Part shown: one piece after another, positions 6,265 to 14,952 of the stretch
How positions within the stretch are numbered: the stretch's first letter is position 1
Layout: every line of letters begins with the position of its first letter
DNA from: Anaerolineae bacterium
GTDB lineage: Bacteria; Chloroflexota; Anaerolineae; 4572-78; J111
DNA length: 64,000 bases
Direction: 5' to 3'
Assembly (NCBI GenBank): GCA_023151115.1
Contig: JAKLJP010000005.1
Location: 1-64,000, forward strand
Program-made: the position numbers and the translations under genes
The notes under the pieces: model-generated
What the model was told of the DNA's origin: nothing
Databases searched by the model: none
The model's input: the letters and a program-made list of their open reading frames with translations, nothing else

Positions 6265-8763
6265 ATGGCTGAACAGAGACAACTTACCATGCCTGTCTTG
6301 GGCATGACCTGCGCCAACTGTGTGGCCGCAGTAGAACGAAGCGCCAAAAAAATTGAGGGCGTCAGCGAGGCGGTGGTGAATTTTGGCAGCGAGAAGCTGA
6401 CCGTCAACTACGACCCAACAGTGGCGTCGCCCCAGGCCGTCATCGAGCGGGTGGAGAAAGCCGGCTATCATGTGCCGGTCGCTACGCTGGAACTGCCCAT
6501 CACCGGCATGACCTGCGCCAACTGCGTCAGCACCGTCGAGCGGGCGTTGAACAAAAAAGTACCCGGCATCCTCGAAGCAACGGTCAATTTTGCCACCGAG
6601 AAAGCGACGGTCAAATATATCCCTGGCGCGGTCACGCGGGCGGATATGGTGGCTGCTATCGAGCGGGCCGGTTATGGGGTGGTCAATGTTGACTCCGGGG
6701 TGGAACTGATAGACGCTGAAAAAGAGGCGCGTGAACGGGAGATTCAGGATCAGACCCGCAAATTGTGGGTGGGGGTGATTTTTACCCTGCCCTTGTTCCT
6801 GTTCAGCATGGCTCGTGATTTTGGGCTGGCCGGCCATTGGGCGCATGAGGCCTGGGTGAATTACGGGTTATGGTTATTAGCCACGCCGGTGCAGTTTTAC
6901 ACCGGCTGGGATTACTATGTGGGCGGTTTCAAGGCCCTGCGTAACAAATCGGCCAATATGGATGTGTTGGTGGCGCTGGGGTCGTCGGTGGCTTATTTCT
7001 ATTCTATTTTTATCACGGTGGGGTTGTTGGGCGGACACGTTTACTTTGAAACATCGGCGGCCATCATTACCCTGATCAAAGTCGGCAAGCTGCTGGAGGT
7101 GCGGGCCAAGGGCAAAACCAGCGAGGCAATCAAAGCGTTGATGGGCTTGCAAGCCAAAACCGCCCGTGTCGAGCGCGACGGGGTGGAGGTAGACATTCCC
7201 ACCGAGCAGGTCGTGGCCGGGGATGTGGTCATCGTCCGGCCCGGCGAGAAAATCCCGGTGGACGGCACGGTTATCAGCGGACGCTCGGCGGTGGACGAGT
7301 CGTTGCTAACCGGCGAGAGTCTGCCGGTTGACAAAAAAGCGGGTGACGCCGTGATTGGAGCAACCCTTAACAAGCAGGGCTTGCTCAAAATCGAGGCGAC
7401 CAAAGTGGGCCGCGAGACTGCCCTGGCCCAAATTATCCGGCTGGTGGAAGCAGCCCAGGGTTCCAAGGCACCGATCCAAGCCCTGGCTGATAAAGTGTCG
7501 GCAATTTTTGTGCCGGTGGTTATTGTGATTGCCCTGCTGACCTTTGCCGCCTGGTGGTTGGGGGGCGCCGGGTTTACCGCCGCCCTGGTGCGCATGGTCG
7601 CGGTGCTGGTCATCGCCTGCCCCTGCGCCCTGGGGTTGGCTACGCCGACGGCGATTGTCGTGGGCATGGGCAAAGGAGCCACCCAGGGGATTTTGTTCAA
7701 AAACAGCGCCGCCCTGGAAAAAGGTCATGCCCTCCAGGCGATTGTGCTGGATAAAACCGGAACGATTACCAAAGGCCAGCCGGCGGTGACGGACGTAATT
7801 GTGAATAGTGAATTGTCAATTGTAAATGGTGAACGGGAAAAGAGCGGAGATAATTCTTCTTTCATCCTTCATCCTTCATCTTTCATCCTTCAGTTGGCTG
7901 CTTCGGCGGAGCGCGGTTCGGAGCATCCTTTGGGTGAGGCAGTAGTGCGGGCGGCGCAGGAGCAGGGGTTGGCCCTGAGCGAGCCGGTTGGTTTTGAAGC
8001 GATTGCCGGGCACGGCATTGCCGCCGAGGTAGAGGGTCACAAAATCCTGATTGGCAATGCCCGCTTGATGCAGACTCAAAATATTACGCTCAACGGGCTG
8101 GGCCAGAAGGCGCAGCAGTTGCAGAACGAGGCCAAAACAGCTATGTGGGTGGCGGTGGATGGCCAGGCGTCGGCGGTGATTGGTATTGCCGACACGATCA
8201 AAGAAGGCTCCAAAGAGGCGATTGCTGATCTCAAGCGGCAAGGCTTACAAGTAGTGATGATGACTGGTGACAACCAGGCGACTGCTGAAGCCATCGCCGC
8301 TGAAGTGGGGATTGATCGTGTTCTGGCTGAAGTTTTACCAGGTGACAAAGCGGCTAATGTAGCCAAACTGCAAGCGGAGGGATTGGTCGTTGGGATGGTT
8401 GGCGATGGCATCAACGACGCCCCGGCCCTGGCTCAAGCCGATGTCGGCATTGCCATTGGCACCGGCGCGGATGTGGCCATGGAAGCGGCGGGGATCACGC
8501 TTATCAGCGGCGATTTAAGGGGAGTGCCCAAAGCTATCGGCCTCAGCCGGGCGACAATGCGGATCATCAAGGAGAATTTGTTCTGGGCCTTTGCTTACAA
8601 CGTTATTCTCATTCCAGTGGCTGCGGGGGTGCTGGCTTTCTTCCCCGGTTTGCCCGTATATCTGCGGGAACTGCACCCCATCGCGGCTGCGTTTGCCATG
8701 GCTTTTAGCTCGGTGACGGTGGTGGGCAACAGTTTGCGGCTGCGGGGGATGAAGATTGGATGA
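6265..8763 (+). CDS. copA: Copper-exporting P1B-type ATPase with two HMA domains
   Basis: This 832-residue Cu(I)-transporting ATPase of the inner membrane has two N-terminal HMA domains, each with GMTCANC (Cys16/19 and Cys84/87). Eight membrane segments follow, with the transport motif Cys452-Pro-Cys454, phosphorylation site DKTGT (Asp496), SEHPLGEA in the nucleotide domain and GDGINDAPA (from 713). GAGGGTG precedes the ATG. After TDVIV, before LAASAERG, about 30 residues are encoded by intergenic-type repeats (7800-7892). They lie in a loop of the nucleotide domain and presumably are tolerated. The next gene overlaps by 4 nt, so ATPase and response regulator are co-translated. A second paralogue lies at 14953. 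Confidence 0.95.
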   Translation: MAEQRQLTMPVLGMTCANCVAAVERSAKKIEGVSEAVVNFGSEKLTVNYDPTVASPQAVIERVEKAGYHVPVATLELPITGMTCANCVSTVERALNKKVPGILEATVNFATEKATVKYIPGAVTRADMVAAIERAGYGVVNVDSGVELIDAEKEAREREIQDQTRKLWVGVIFTLPLFLFSMARDFGLAGHWAHEAWVNYGLWLLATPVQFYTGWDYYVGGFKALRNKSANMDVLVALGSSVAYFYSIFITVGLLGGHVYFETSAAIITLIKVGKLLEVRAKGKTSEAIKALMGLQAKTARVERDGVEVDIPTEQVVAGDVVIVRPGEKIPVDGTVISGRSAVDESLLTGESLPVDKKAGDAVIGATLNKQGLLKIEATKVGRETALAQIIRLVEAAQGSKAPIQALADKVSAIFVPVVIVIALLTFAAWWLGGAGFTAALVRMVAVLVIACPCALGLATPTAIVVGMGKGATQGILFKNSAALEKGHALQAIVLDKTGTITKGQPAVTDVIVNSELSIVNGEREKSGDNSSFILHPSSFILQLAASAERGSEHPLGEAVVRAAQEQGLALSEPVGFEAIAGHGIAAEVEGHKILIGNARLMQTQNITLNGLGQKAQQLQNEAKTAMWVAVDGQASAVIGIADTIKEGSKEAIADLKRQGLQVVMMTGDNQATAEAIAAEVGIDRVLAEVLPGDKAANVAKLQAEGLVVGMVGDGINDAPALAQADVGIAIGTGADVAMEAAGITLISGDLRGVPKAIGLSRATMRIIKENLFWAFAYNVILIPVAAGVLAFFPGLPVYLRELHPIAAAFAMAFSSVTVVGNSLRLRGMKIG
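7800..7892 (+). repeat. In-frame intergenic-type repeat inside copA
   Basis: GTGAATTGTCAATTG units followed by TTTCATCCTTCATCC units encode [10 protein letters not shown] and [11 protein letters not shown]. The same repeat types stand alone in gaps of this window (for example 4057-4095 and 26735-26768) and occupy the same site in the second copA at 16300-16412. Confidence 0.75.
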
Positions 8764-9458
8764 AACCGGCCACGATTCTGGTTATTGACGACGAACAGAG
8801 CATTTTGAATATTGTCACCGCTTACCTGCGGGCTGAAGGTTACACCGTTCACACCGCCAGCGATGGGCCGGGCGGGCTGCGGGCAGCGCGGACGCTCAAG
8901 CCGGATTTGTTGATCCTCGATATTATGCTGCCGGGGATGGACGGCATCGAGCTGCTGACCCAACTGCGCCGCGAGTCGGATGTGTACGTGATAATGCTGA
9001 CGGCCAAATCGGAGGAGACGGACAAGGTGGTGGGGCTGTCGGTGGGGGCAGATGATTACCTGACCAAGCCGTTCAGCGCCCGCGAGTTGGTGGCGCGGGT
9101 CAAGGCGGCGCTGCGGCGTTATGGGCAGAGCAGTGGACCGGCTGAAAGCGGCATCCTGACCTTCCGCCGGCTGCGGATTGACGCAGGAGCGCGGCGAGTC
9201 TGGAAGGATGACCTGCCGGTTGAGTTAACAACGATTGAATTTGACCTGTTGCACGCCCTGGCCGAACATCGGGGCCGGGTGTTGAGCCGGGAGCAACTGC
9301 TGGAGCGGGTCTGGGGTCACGATTTTTACGGCGAAGACCGGGTGGTGGATGTTCACCTGGGCCACGTGCGCAAAAAAATTGAAACCGACCCGGCCAACCC
9401 GGAATTTATTATCACCGTACGCGGGGTGGGGTATCGGTTTGAGGGTGAGTCAGAATAA
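8760..9458 (+). CDS. OmpR/PhoB-family response regulator
   Basis: The 232-residue protein has a receiver domain (acidic pocket DDE at 10-12, phospho-acceptor Asp54, Lys in LTKPF) and a C-terminal winged helix with the usual [15 protein letters not shown] start and VRGVGYRF end. It overlaps copA by 4 nt (ATGA) and is followed, after a 255-nt repeat-filled gap, by its likely kinase. Five 11-bp phased repeats at 10857-10911 downstream are a plausible binding site for a regulator of this family. The signal is unknown; a metal or envelope cue is suggested by context. Confidence 0.93.
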   Translation: MKPATILVIDDEQSILNIVTAYLRAEGYTVHTASDGPGGLRAARTLKPDLLILDIMLPGMDGIELLTQLRRESDVYVIMLTAKSEETDKVVGLSVGADDYLTKPFSARELVARVKAALRRYGQSSGPAESGILTFRRLRIDAGARRVWKDDLPVELTTIEFDLLHALAEHRGRVLSREQLLERVWGHDFYGEDRVVDVHLGHVRKKIETDPANPEFIITVRGVGYRFEGESE

Positions 9459-9713
9459 GAAATAAGAGATTAGAAATAAGAAGTTAGCAAACCACACTAT
9501 GTTTGCACTTTTCATAACCAGCCAAAATTTGAACGCAGATGACGCAGATTCAACTGATTTTCGCTGATTTTTTATAAATTTTTCTGTGCCAATCTGCGTT
9601 TATCTGCGTTTATCTGCGTTCTATTTAAAAAGTGCAAAGGTAGTGCAAACCAGCGGCTGCCCTTCTAATTTCTTATTTTTTATTTCTTAATTCTCACTTG
9701 GCCTGGAATTCAC
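9459..9713. repeat. Nested inverted repeats between response regulator and kinase genes
   Basis: Three palindromes are nested: AATAAGAGATTAGAAATAAG with TAATTTCTTATTTTTTATTT at the outside, GTTTGCACTTTT with AAAAAGTGCAAA next, and GAACGCAGATGACGCAGATT with ATCTGCGTTTATCTGCGTTC inside (9531-9621). They split an otherwise normal two-component operon. Confidence 0.65.
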
Positions 9714-10844
9714 ATGAACGAGGGACTCTTCTCAAAACTAAAAACCCGGCTGGGCTGGAAGCTGATGGCTTCTTATTTGATTGTGATTCTGGTTGGGGTG
9801 GTTACGCTGGTGGTAGCGGTCGAGGCGGCCATCCCGACGGCTTTCAACCGGCATTTGCTGGGTATGCAGCAAATGATCGGCAGTGTGCATGGCATGGAAG
9901 AGATGAGCAGCGACCTTTTCACCAATTTCCGGGCCGCCGTGACCGAGTCGCTGCTGGTTTCGACGACAACAGCACTGGTCAGCGCGCTGATTGTCAGTTT
10001 GTTTGTCTCGCGGCGGGTGGTTACGCCCATTCGCCAGATGATGGAAGCCAGCCAACGGATCGCCGCCGGGCGCTACCAGGAACGGGTCGAGGTCGTCGGC
10101 GTGGATGAACTGGGCCAACTGGCTCACAGTTTCAATCAAATGGCCGCTACCCTGGAACAGACGGAAGCCATGCGGCGCGACCTGATTGCTAATGTTGCCC
10201 ATGAATTACGCACGCCTCTGGCCAGCATCAAGGGTTATATGGAGGGCATGATTGACGGCGTTCTGCCCGCCGAACCCGACACCTACCAGCAAATCTACCA
10301 CGAAGCCGACCGCTTGCAGCGGCTGGTCAATGATTTACAGGAGTTGAGCCGGGTTGAGGCCGGGGCCTTTGAACTGAAACGCCGCCCCCTGACTGTTACG
10401 GAATTGATCCCGCAGACCGCCGCCCGGTTGCGTCCTCAATTTGAGGAAAAAGGGGTCAACCTCACCTTAAACATCCCCCCTGACTTACCCTTAGTGTCTG
10501 CCGACGAAGACCGGCTTAATCAGGTTTTGCTTAACCTGGCCGGCAATGCCCTGCAATATACTCCTCCCGGCGGCACTGTCACCATTACCGCCCAGGTTCA
10601 ACCTCCCGCGGACCTGCTCATTTCCATCCACGATACGGGCGTGGGCATCTCCGCCGAACATCTGCCTCACCTGTTCAATCGCTTCTATCGCGTGGACAAG
10701 TCACGCAGCCGGGCCGGCGGCGGCAGCGGTATCGGCCTGACTATTGCCAAACACCTGGTCGAAGCGCACGGCGGCCATATTCGGGCTGAAAGCCCCGGCG
10801 ATGGGCAAGGCAGCACCTTCAGTTTTTCACTTCCCCTGGCGTAA
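9714..10844 (+). CDS. Sensor histidine kinase (HAMP, HisKA, HATPase)
   Basis: The 376-residue membrane kinase has two membrane segments at about 18-40 and 80-100 enclosing a short periplasmic loop that contains several Met residues (MQQMIGSVHGMEEM). A HAMP domain follows to about 150, then the H-box VAHELRTPLASIKG with His163, and N, G1 (DTGVGIS), F and G2 (GGGSGIGLTI) boxes. It is the presumed partner of the regulator at 8760. The Met/His-bearing short sensor loop beside a copper operon suggests Cu(I) sensing, but this is inference. Confidence 0.92.
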   Translation: MNEGLFSKLKTRLGWKLMASYLIVILVGVVTLVVAVEAAIPTAFNRHLLGMQQMIGSVHGMEEMSSDLFTNFRAAVTESLLVSTTTALVSALIVSLFVSRRVVTPIRQMMEASQRIAAGRYQERVEVVGVDELGQLAHSFNQMAATLEQTEAMRRDLIANVAHELRTPLASIKGYMEGMIDGVLPAEPDTYQQIYHEADRLQRLVNDLQELSRVEAGAFELKRRPLTVTELIPQTAARLRPQFEEKGVNLTLNIPPDLPLVSADEDRLNQVLLNLAGNALQYTPPGGTVTITAQVQPPADLLISIHDTGVGISAEHLPHLFNRFYRVDKSRSRAGGGSGIGLTIAKHLVEAHGGHIRAESPGDGQGSTFSFSLPLA

Positions 10845-10856
10845 TCCCCTTCAATT

Positions 10857-10911
10857 CTTTACACAATCTTCATAAAACCTTTGTTCAATCTTTAAGCAAC
10901 CTTTTTATACT
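10857..10911 (+). promoter_or_regulatory. Five phased 11-bp direct repeats, likely OmpR/PhoB-type binding array, with -10 box
   Basis: CTTTACACAAT, CTTCATAAAAC, CTTTGTTCAAT, CTTTAAGCAAC and CTTTTTATACT follow each other without a gap, each starting with CTT at exactly 11-nt steps. The last contains TATACT (10906-10911), a good -10 box for the small gene at 10944. Direct repeats at 11 bp are the usual layout for OmpR/PhoB-family dimers arranged head to tail. Confidence 0.65.
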
Positions 10912-10943
10912 ACCCATATAAGGTTAAAGAGGGCGAGTCAGCA

Positions 10944-11102
10944 ATGATAGGCACAGAGTTAGGGCCAGGGATAGGTGAATTGATTGCGATGCTGCTTTTT
11001 TGGGGCGGGTTAATTCTGCTGGCTATCTGGCTCATGAATCTGCTCTTTCCGGCAGCTCCGCATCACGAGGACAGTAACAAAAACACTGGTGAGAAAAGGT
11101 AA
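10944..11102 (+). CDS. Small single-pass membrane protein, 52 residues
   Basis: It starts at ATG 10944 after AGAGGG and reads MIGTELGPGIGELIAMLLFW, then GGLILLAIWLMNLLF, then a short His/Asp/Asn-rich tail (PHHEDSNKN). There is one membrane helix at about 11-35. It is the first gene after the phased 11-bp repeats and lies 6 nt before the next gene, so it is probably the leading gene of the regulated operon. It resembles no family I can name with certainty. Confidence 0.65.
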   Translation: MIGTELGPGIGELIAMLLFWGGLILLAIWLMNLLFPAAPHHEDSNKNTGEKR

Positions 11103-11108
11103 GTTCCT

Positions 11109-11717
11109 ATGATAAAAGGCAACTGCTCAGGCATGTCAGCCACTCGACAAGCTCAGGACAGGTTTCGGCCGAAGGGAGAAATCCCTAAAGCCTATGTATC
11201 ACTCCGGGGATTTCTCGGCCTTTGGCCTCGAAATGACAGGGGAGTACATTTTAACCTCTGGTACAGCTTGGTTTTGCCACTGCTATTTTTGAGTCTGGTT
11301 GGCTGCAATGAGGGAGCGTTACAGCGGCTCCCGCCCACCCCCAAAGTAGCCCAGGTCAAACTGGCAATGGCCCCTACCTCAGATCTGCCCGGTTATGCCC
11401 AAGAAGCCGAGCCGCGAGTCCGGGACGCCTATCGCTTTGCTGTGGCCAATCCAGAGGTTATGACCAAAATCCCATGCTACTGCGGCTGCGGGGCGATGGG
11501 CCATGAACATGCCCTGCACTGTTTTGTCAAGGATATCGCCCCCAGCGGTTACATTGAGTTTGATAATCACGCCGCTGGCTGTGGTATCTGCGTGGACATT
11601 ACCCAGGACGTGATGAAGATGATGCGCCAGGGCGAAGAACTGAAGGCGATTCGAGCCTATGTAGACGCGCAGTACAGTCAATTTGCCGCGCCCACCAACA
11701 CCCCGCCAATTGAATGA
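11109..11717 (+). CDS. PCYCGC-motif lipoprotein with a repeat-derived N-terminus
   Basis: The core motif PCYCGCGAMGHEHALHCF, followed by HAAGCGICVDI, identifies the PCYCGC family: secreted proteins whose clustered Cys/His residues suggest metal binding or thiol chemistry. A hydrophobic segment ending LSLVGC looks like a lipobox, yet no Met lies just before it. The open frame extends back to ATG 11109 through a dispersed palindrome (11131-11238), so about 45 residues in front of the signal sequence are repeat-encoded. The true start may instead be a non-ATG codon near 11265. It lies between the small membrane protein and the CUPP candidate selenoprotein. Confidence 0.75.
   Translation: MIKGNCSGMSATRQAQDRFRPKGEIPKAYVSLRGFLGLWPRNDRGVHFNLWYSLVLPLLFLSLVGCNEGALQRLPPTPKVAQVKLAMAPTSDLPGYAQEAEPRVRDAYRFAVANPEVMTKIPCYCGCGAMGHEHALHCFVKDIAPSGYIEFDNHAAGCGICVDITQDVMKMMRQGEELKAIRAYVDAQYSQFAAPTNTPPIE
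11131..11238. repeat. Dispersed palindromic repeat, family A (copy 2), inside a coding frame
   Basis: TTTCGGCCGAAGGGAGAAAT and GGGGATTTCTCGGCC...TCGAAATGACA are family-A arms. The left arm is broken by a CACTCGACAAGCTCAGGACA insert like that in the copy at 40940-41085. It lies between the ATG and the signal sequence of the PCYCGC gene. Confidence 0.75.
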
Positions 11718-11751
11718 TTGGCCTACAAATTCAAAATTTGGAGAAACATTA

Positions 11752-12249
11752 ATGAGCAGAAAATCAAGATCGACTCACAAACCAGAGCCAGCCCGCCAGC
11801 CAGCCTGGCTGCCAATCATCGCCGGAGCAGCTATTCTGCTGGTGGTTATGGGCCTGGCCCTCTGGTGGAGTTCCACCAACTCCGGCCCGGCGACAGCTCC
11901 CCAGGCAGGCAGCGGCGCTCCCAAACTGGTGGTTGATCGCACCAGTATTGATGACGGTTACGTTAAATTTGGAGTACCGGTCCAGGCTACCTTCAAGTTG
12001 AGCAACAACGGCAGCCAGCCGCTGCAAGTGTTGGGGGAACCAAAAGTAGAACTGATCGAGGGCTGCTGACCGCCCCGCGCGCTCGTCAGTTCGACGACAA
12101 TTCAACCGGGGCAGGAAGCTGAATTAACCCTGGCTTACAGCATGTCTGAGGGGATGGGCGGTCCCCATGAATTTCACGTCCGGCTGCGCACCAACGATCC
12201 GCTGGAACCGGAAAAAGTGCTGGTGGTGAAATCTAACTGGGGACCGTAG
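11752..12249 (+). CDS. Membrane-anchored CUPP-motif protein, candidate selenoprotein (TGA at codon 106)
   Basis: The start at 11752 has TTTGGAG upstream. An N-terminal membrane anchor lies at about 20-42 and is followed by a Pro/Gly linker. A beta-rich domain contains LSNNGSQPLQVLGEPKVELI, then EGC, TGA, PPRALVSSTTIQPGQEAELT, ending LRTNDPLEPEKVLVVKSNW. The reading frame continues cleanly for 60 codons beyond the TGA (12067-12069) to TAG at 12247. As I recall, relatives have GCCPPR here, so TGA stands for the second Cys. A hairpin at 12083-12097 has its loop 18 nt after the TGA, the same distance as in the thioredoxin-like gene at 5883. The fold resembles DUF1573-type Ig-like domains. A function in copper or thiol handling is inferred from neighbours only. 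Confidence 0.75.
12083..12097 (+). promoter_or_regulatory. Candidate bacterial SECIS hairpin
   Basis: TCGTC (12083-12087) pairs with GACGA (12093-12097) around loop AGTTC, which begins 18 nt after the TGA. The stem is shorter than in the 5883 gene, but spacing and a G in the second loop position agree with the bacterial SECIS model. Confidence 0.5.
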
Positions 12250-12288
12250 TAGCCGCGATAAAAAATCAAGCCTTATCAGTTTCAGGTT

Positions 12289-12382
12289 CATGTCATTTCG
12301 AGACCGAAGGTCGAGAAATCTCCGGGACGCAACCTATAAAAGTAAGCTGTCGGGGATTTCTCCCTACGGTCGAAATGACATG
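12289..12382. repeat. Dispersed palindromic repeat, family A (copy 3)
   Basis: CATGTCATTTCGAGACCGAA is mirrored by TACGGTCGAAATGACATG, and the GCTGAGTAGTTG tail follows. It fills the gap between the CUPP gene and the cytochrome gene. Confidence 0.8.
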
Positions 12383-12423
12383 GCTGAGTAGTTGTGACCT
12401 ATCAATTTTAAGGAGCAAAAGTA

Positions 12424-12975
12424 TTGGTGAAAAATTTATGGGGGATGGTGATTTTAATCGTAGTTAGTTTCTTGGGTGTAGCGTGTCGTGATTCATCGGC
12501 CGCTGTTCGCATCGCCCAGGCCGGCGAGGCGCGCCATCAAGACAGCCAGATGGAACACAACATGGCAAACGATAGCAGCCACGACGCGGAACATAATGAT
12601 GGTCATGAACATTCGGGGAGCGCAACTCACATCCATGCCACCCCACCGGAAAGCTATGCTAAACTGACCAATCCTTTGACTGACAATGCTGAGGCGGCAG
12701 CCAGCGGCAAGACTATCTTTGAGACTCAATGTGCTGCCTGTCACGGAGCACAGGGGCGCGGGGATGGACCGGCCGCCGCTGCTTTGAACCCTCAACCGGC
12801 TAACTTGGCCGACCGCAAGATGCTTGAGAGTTTGTCAGATGGATACCTTTTCTGGCGGGTTAGCGAGGGCGGCGCGATGGCCCCGTTTAATTCGGCTATG
12901 CCGGCCTGGAAAGCAACGCTATCGGAGGAACAGCGCTGGCAGGTTATCAGCTATGTGCGGCGGCTGGGCCGGTAA
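12424..12975 (+). CDS. c-type cytochrome lipoprotein with a His-rich linker
   Basis: The start is TTG 12424 or GTG 12427; AAGGAG at about 12410 suits either. A signal sequence ends in lipobox LGVAC. The next 60 residues are rich in His, Asp and Met (HNDGHEHSGSATHIHA), probably a metal-binding linker. The C-terminal domain is a class I monohaem cytochrome: CAACHG haem site, then PANLAD, a candidate axial Met in APFNSAMP and the end helix EEQRWQVISYVRRL. It closes the copper and thiol-redox gene run, and may accept electrons during Cu(I) or thiol oxidation. Confidence 0.88.
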   Translation: MVKNLWGMVILIVVSFLGVACRDSSAAVRIAQAGEARHQDSQMEHNMANDSSHDAEHNDGHEHSGSATHIHATPPESYAKLTNPLTDNAEAAASGKTIFETQCAACHGAQGRGDGPAAAALNPQPANLADRKMLESLSDGYLFWRVSEGGAMAPFNSAMPAWKATLSEEQRWQVISYVRRLGR

Positions 12976-12992
12976 AAATTTTAGGATAAACG

Positions 12993-13220
12993 CTAAATAG
13001 AAGCAACTGGATGAAGTAGTTCTATTCGGGCATTCTCCTTGTCCGAGTTCAGTTTTGTGCTCACCACATGCCAGCCGTTGCAAGCAGGACAATGCCACCA
13101 GGTTACATAAAAACCCGAGATCGAGAACTGTTTTGAGCCATATTCTAACACTCGCACGCCTGTGACTGGGCAGTACGCTTGAATTTCCTGACTTTGTTTT
13201 GAGGCTTCTAATTCATTCAT
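12993..13220 (-). CDS. Small zinc-ribbon-like protein of unknown function
   Basis: The protein has 75 residues. AGGAGAGGGTG lies about 7 nt before the ATG. Cysteines are in YCPVTG and WWHCPACNGWHVV, a pattern that could bind one zinc ion. It is convergent with the cytochrome gene (17 nt between ends). I do not recognise the family. Confidence 0.6.
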   Translation of the reverse strand: MNELEASKQSQEIQAYCPVTGVRVLEYGSKQFSISGFYVTWWHCPACNGWHVVSTKLNSDKENARIELLHPVASI

Positions 13221-13272
13221 TTTTCACCCTCTCCTCTACGAGATAATTTTTGATTATTTGTTTGTCGCTTGT

Positions 13273-14196
13273 CTATTTGTCGCCCTTACCATTACCGTTG
13301 CCGCCGCCGTTACCACCATTGCCGTTGCCACCTCCGCCGCCGCCATTGTTTCCATTACCAGATTGACCACCACCGCCCCCGCCATTGCCGGAGGAGAGAT
13401 TGACGGGAGAACCTCCACCCCCGCCGTTATTCTGGCTGTTGCCGCCGGCTACACCGCCGCTCTGGCCAGGGTTGTCCTCATCAATACCGTCGAGATCATT
13501 GCCATGCCCGCGATCATGGTCGCCTGTTGAAGCAGAGCCGTCTGAGGTACCATCGTTATTGGCGCTGTCATCGTTACCATCGCTATTACCCTCATTGAGG
13601 GTACCCTCCCCAACTGTCGCGCTATCGGTAATTGTGCTGGTGCTCGTCGGCGTTGGGGTAGGAAGAGGCGGCAGGGTATCCCCCAGGGAAGGCGGGGCAG
13701 TAGGCAGTTTGTCGCCTACGGATGAGCCTGCGGCCGGTAAAGTGTCACCCAGCGCAGAGGTGGTCTCAGGTTGAGGCTTGGCTGTCGGGGCTGAAATGGG
13801 CACGGCTGTGGGAGGCGCTGCGGCGGGAAGGGTTACGACAAGCGGCGCCGGCTGGCTATTGTTAACATCGGAATTGGTCCAGGCGGAACTCAACAGCATG
13901 AATAAGCCGAGACCTGTACCGAGCATTACCAGACCAATGCTTACGAGCAAAACTTTTGGCAGCCCCAAAGGCGTGATGCCACCCCCATTCACCGCCGAAC
14001 CAAACCAAGTCGTTAGCTGCTGTTGGAAAGCAGCCAGAGCTGCCGGCTCAGGTTGGAATGTAACCTGTGACAATTGCTGTCCTAAGGCCAGCAGCTCCGG
14101 CAAATGATCATAGGTTGGGAAGTCAGCGGCCGGTTGGCCGCCTAACATACGATCAATTTGCTCTGAGAAGAGATCGGCTAATTGTTGCTCATCCAT
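13273..14196 (-). CDS. Membrane protein with cytosolic N-terminus and Gly/Asn-rich tail, probable anti-sigma partner
   Basis: ATG 14196 is preferred: AGAGG lies upstream and it begins 3 nt after the ECF sigma stop. An in-frame start at 14244 would overlap the sigma gene. The protein has 307 residues: about 95 helical N-terminal residues, a membrane helix (PKVLLVSIGLVMLGTGLGLF), then an outside region rich in Pro, Thr and Ser with repeated LGDTLP units, ending in a Gly/Asn run (SGNGNNGGGGG). Tight coupling to an ECF sigma gene and an N-cytoplasmic single-pass layout fit an anti-sigma factor, but no zinc-binding HxxxCxxC motif is seen. The tail could be surface-exposed. Confidence 0.75.
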   Translation of the reverse strand: MDEQQLADLFSEQIDRMLGGQPAADFPTYDHLPELLALGQQLSQVTFQPEPAALAAFQQQLTTWFGSAVNGGGITPLGLPKVLLVSIGLVMLGTGLGLFMLLSSAWTNSDVNNSQPAPLVVTLPAAAPPTAVPISAPTAKPQPETTSALGDTLPAAGSSVGDKLPTAPPSLGDTLPPLPTPTPTSTSTITDSATVGEGTLNEGNSDGNDDSANNDGTSDGSASTGDHDRGHGNDLDGIDEDNPGQSGGVAGGNSQNNGGGGGSPVNLSSGNGGGGGGQSGNGNNGGGGGGNGNGGNGGGNGNGKGDK

Positions 14197-14198
14197 CC

Positions 14199-14741
14199 TT
14201 AAACCTCTTCTAACTGCTCTCGCAAACGACGCATCGCTCGCCATAAAACCACGCTTACATTTTTCTCCGACAAATTCATGATCTGCCCAATCTCCTGATT
14301 GCTCAAGCGGCCCGCAAATTTGAGGCTGATGACTTCCTGATCTCGCTCGCTTAAGCGGGCCAGACCGGCCAACACATTGGCAAGGGTCTCTTGCTGAATC
14401 ACCTGTATTTCGGGTGATGACTCCGGTTTTATCACATCTTCTGGTAATTCATCTTCGCTTTCCCAATGAGCATGACGCTGGCGGGTACGATAATGGTTAG
14501 CCAACGTATGATGAGCGATACTGAATAACCATGTTGAAAAAGCGCCTTTGACGCGATCGAATTGTTCTCGATGGGTGTAGGCTTTTTCAAAGACAAGGCT
14601 AATCAAATCCTCGGCATCTTCCGGGGTACTGACCCGATAACGAAGATAGGTGTAGACGCGCGCATAGTGCTGCTGAAATAACTCAGCAAAATCTAATTGA
14701 GACCCGGCGGCATCTCTTTTCTGCGCCGGGTTTTTGACCAT
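14199..14741 (-). CDS. ECF-type RNA polymerase sigma factor
   Basis: Region 2 includes LFQQHYARVYTYLRYRVSTP, EDAEDLISLVFEKAY and FSTWLFSIAHHTLANHYR. Region 4 includes LSERDQEVISLKFAGRLSNQ and ends with LREQLEEV. That is the full length of a group 4 sigma factor, about 180 residues. The ATG at 14741 is in frame with an upstream TTG at 14753; neither has a convincing ribosome site, so the start is uncertain. It is translationally coupled to the membrane protein at 13273-14196, its likely regulator, and divergent from the second copA. Confidence 0.92.
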   Translation of the reverse strand: MVKNPAQKRDAAGSQLDFAELFQQHYARVYTYLRYRVSTPEDAEDLISLVFEKAYTHREQFDRVKGAFSTWLFSIAHHTLANHYRTRQRHAHWESEDELPEDVIKPESSPEIQVIQQETLANVLAGLARLSERDQEVISLKFAGRLSNQEIGQIMNLSEKNVSVVLWRAMRRLREQLEEV

Positions 14742-14952
14742 TATAGTAGACAAAATTCCACCCCAGGTTGGGCCCGTTTAGAAGTGGTATCATATAGTTA
14801 TACACCGAACCGGCAATTTCACTACACCTTGAACCCAGGATTTGGTCAAATACAAGATAGACTTTTGGTACTATCACCGCCCATCTTGCTGAAATTTACA
14901 AGGATTATCTTCACATTTGTGGTCGCATCCGATTTATGACACAATATAAGCT

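Noticed and set aside
5883..12249. Reassignment of TGA to Cys or Trp throughout the genome
   Set aside because: Many genes here end properly at TGA (for example copA at 8761-8763 and the HEPN-like gene at 19606-19608), and their frames would otherwise run on. Recoding must be site-specific.
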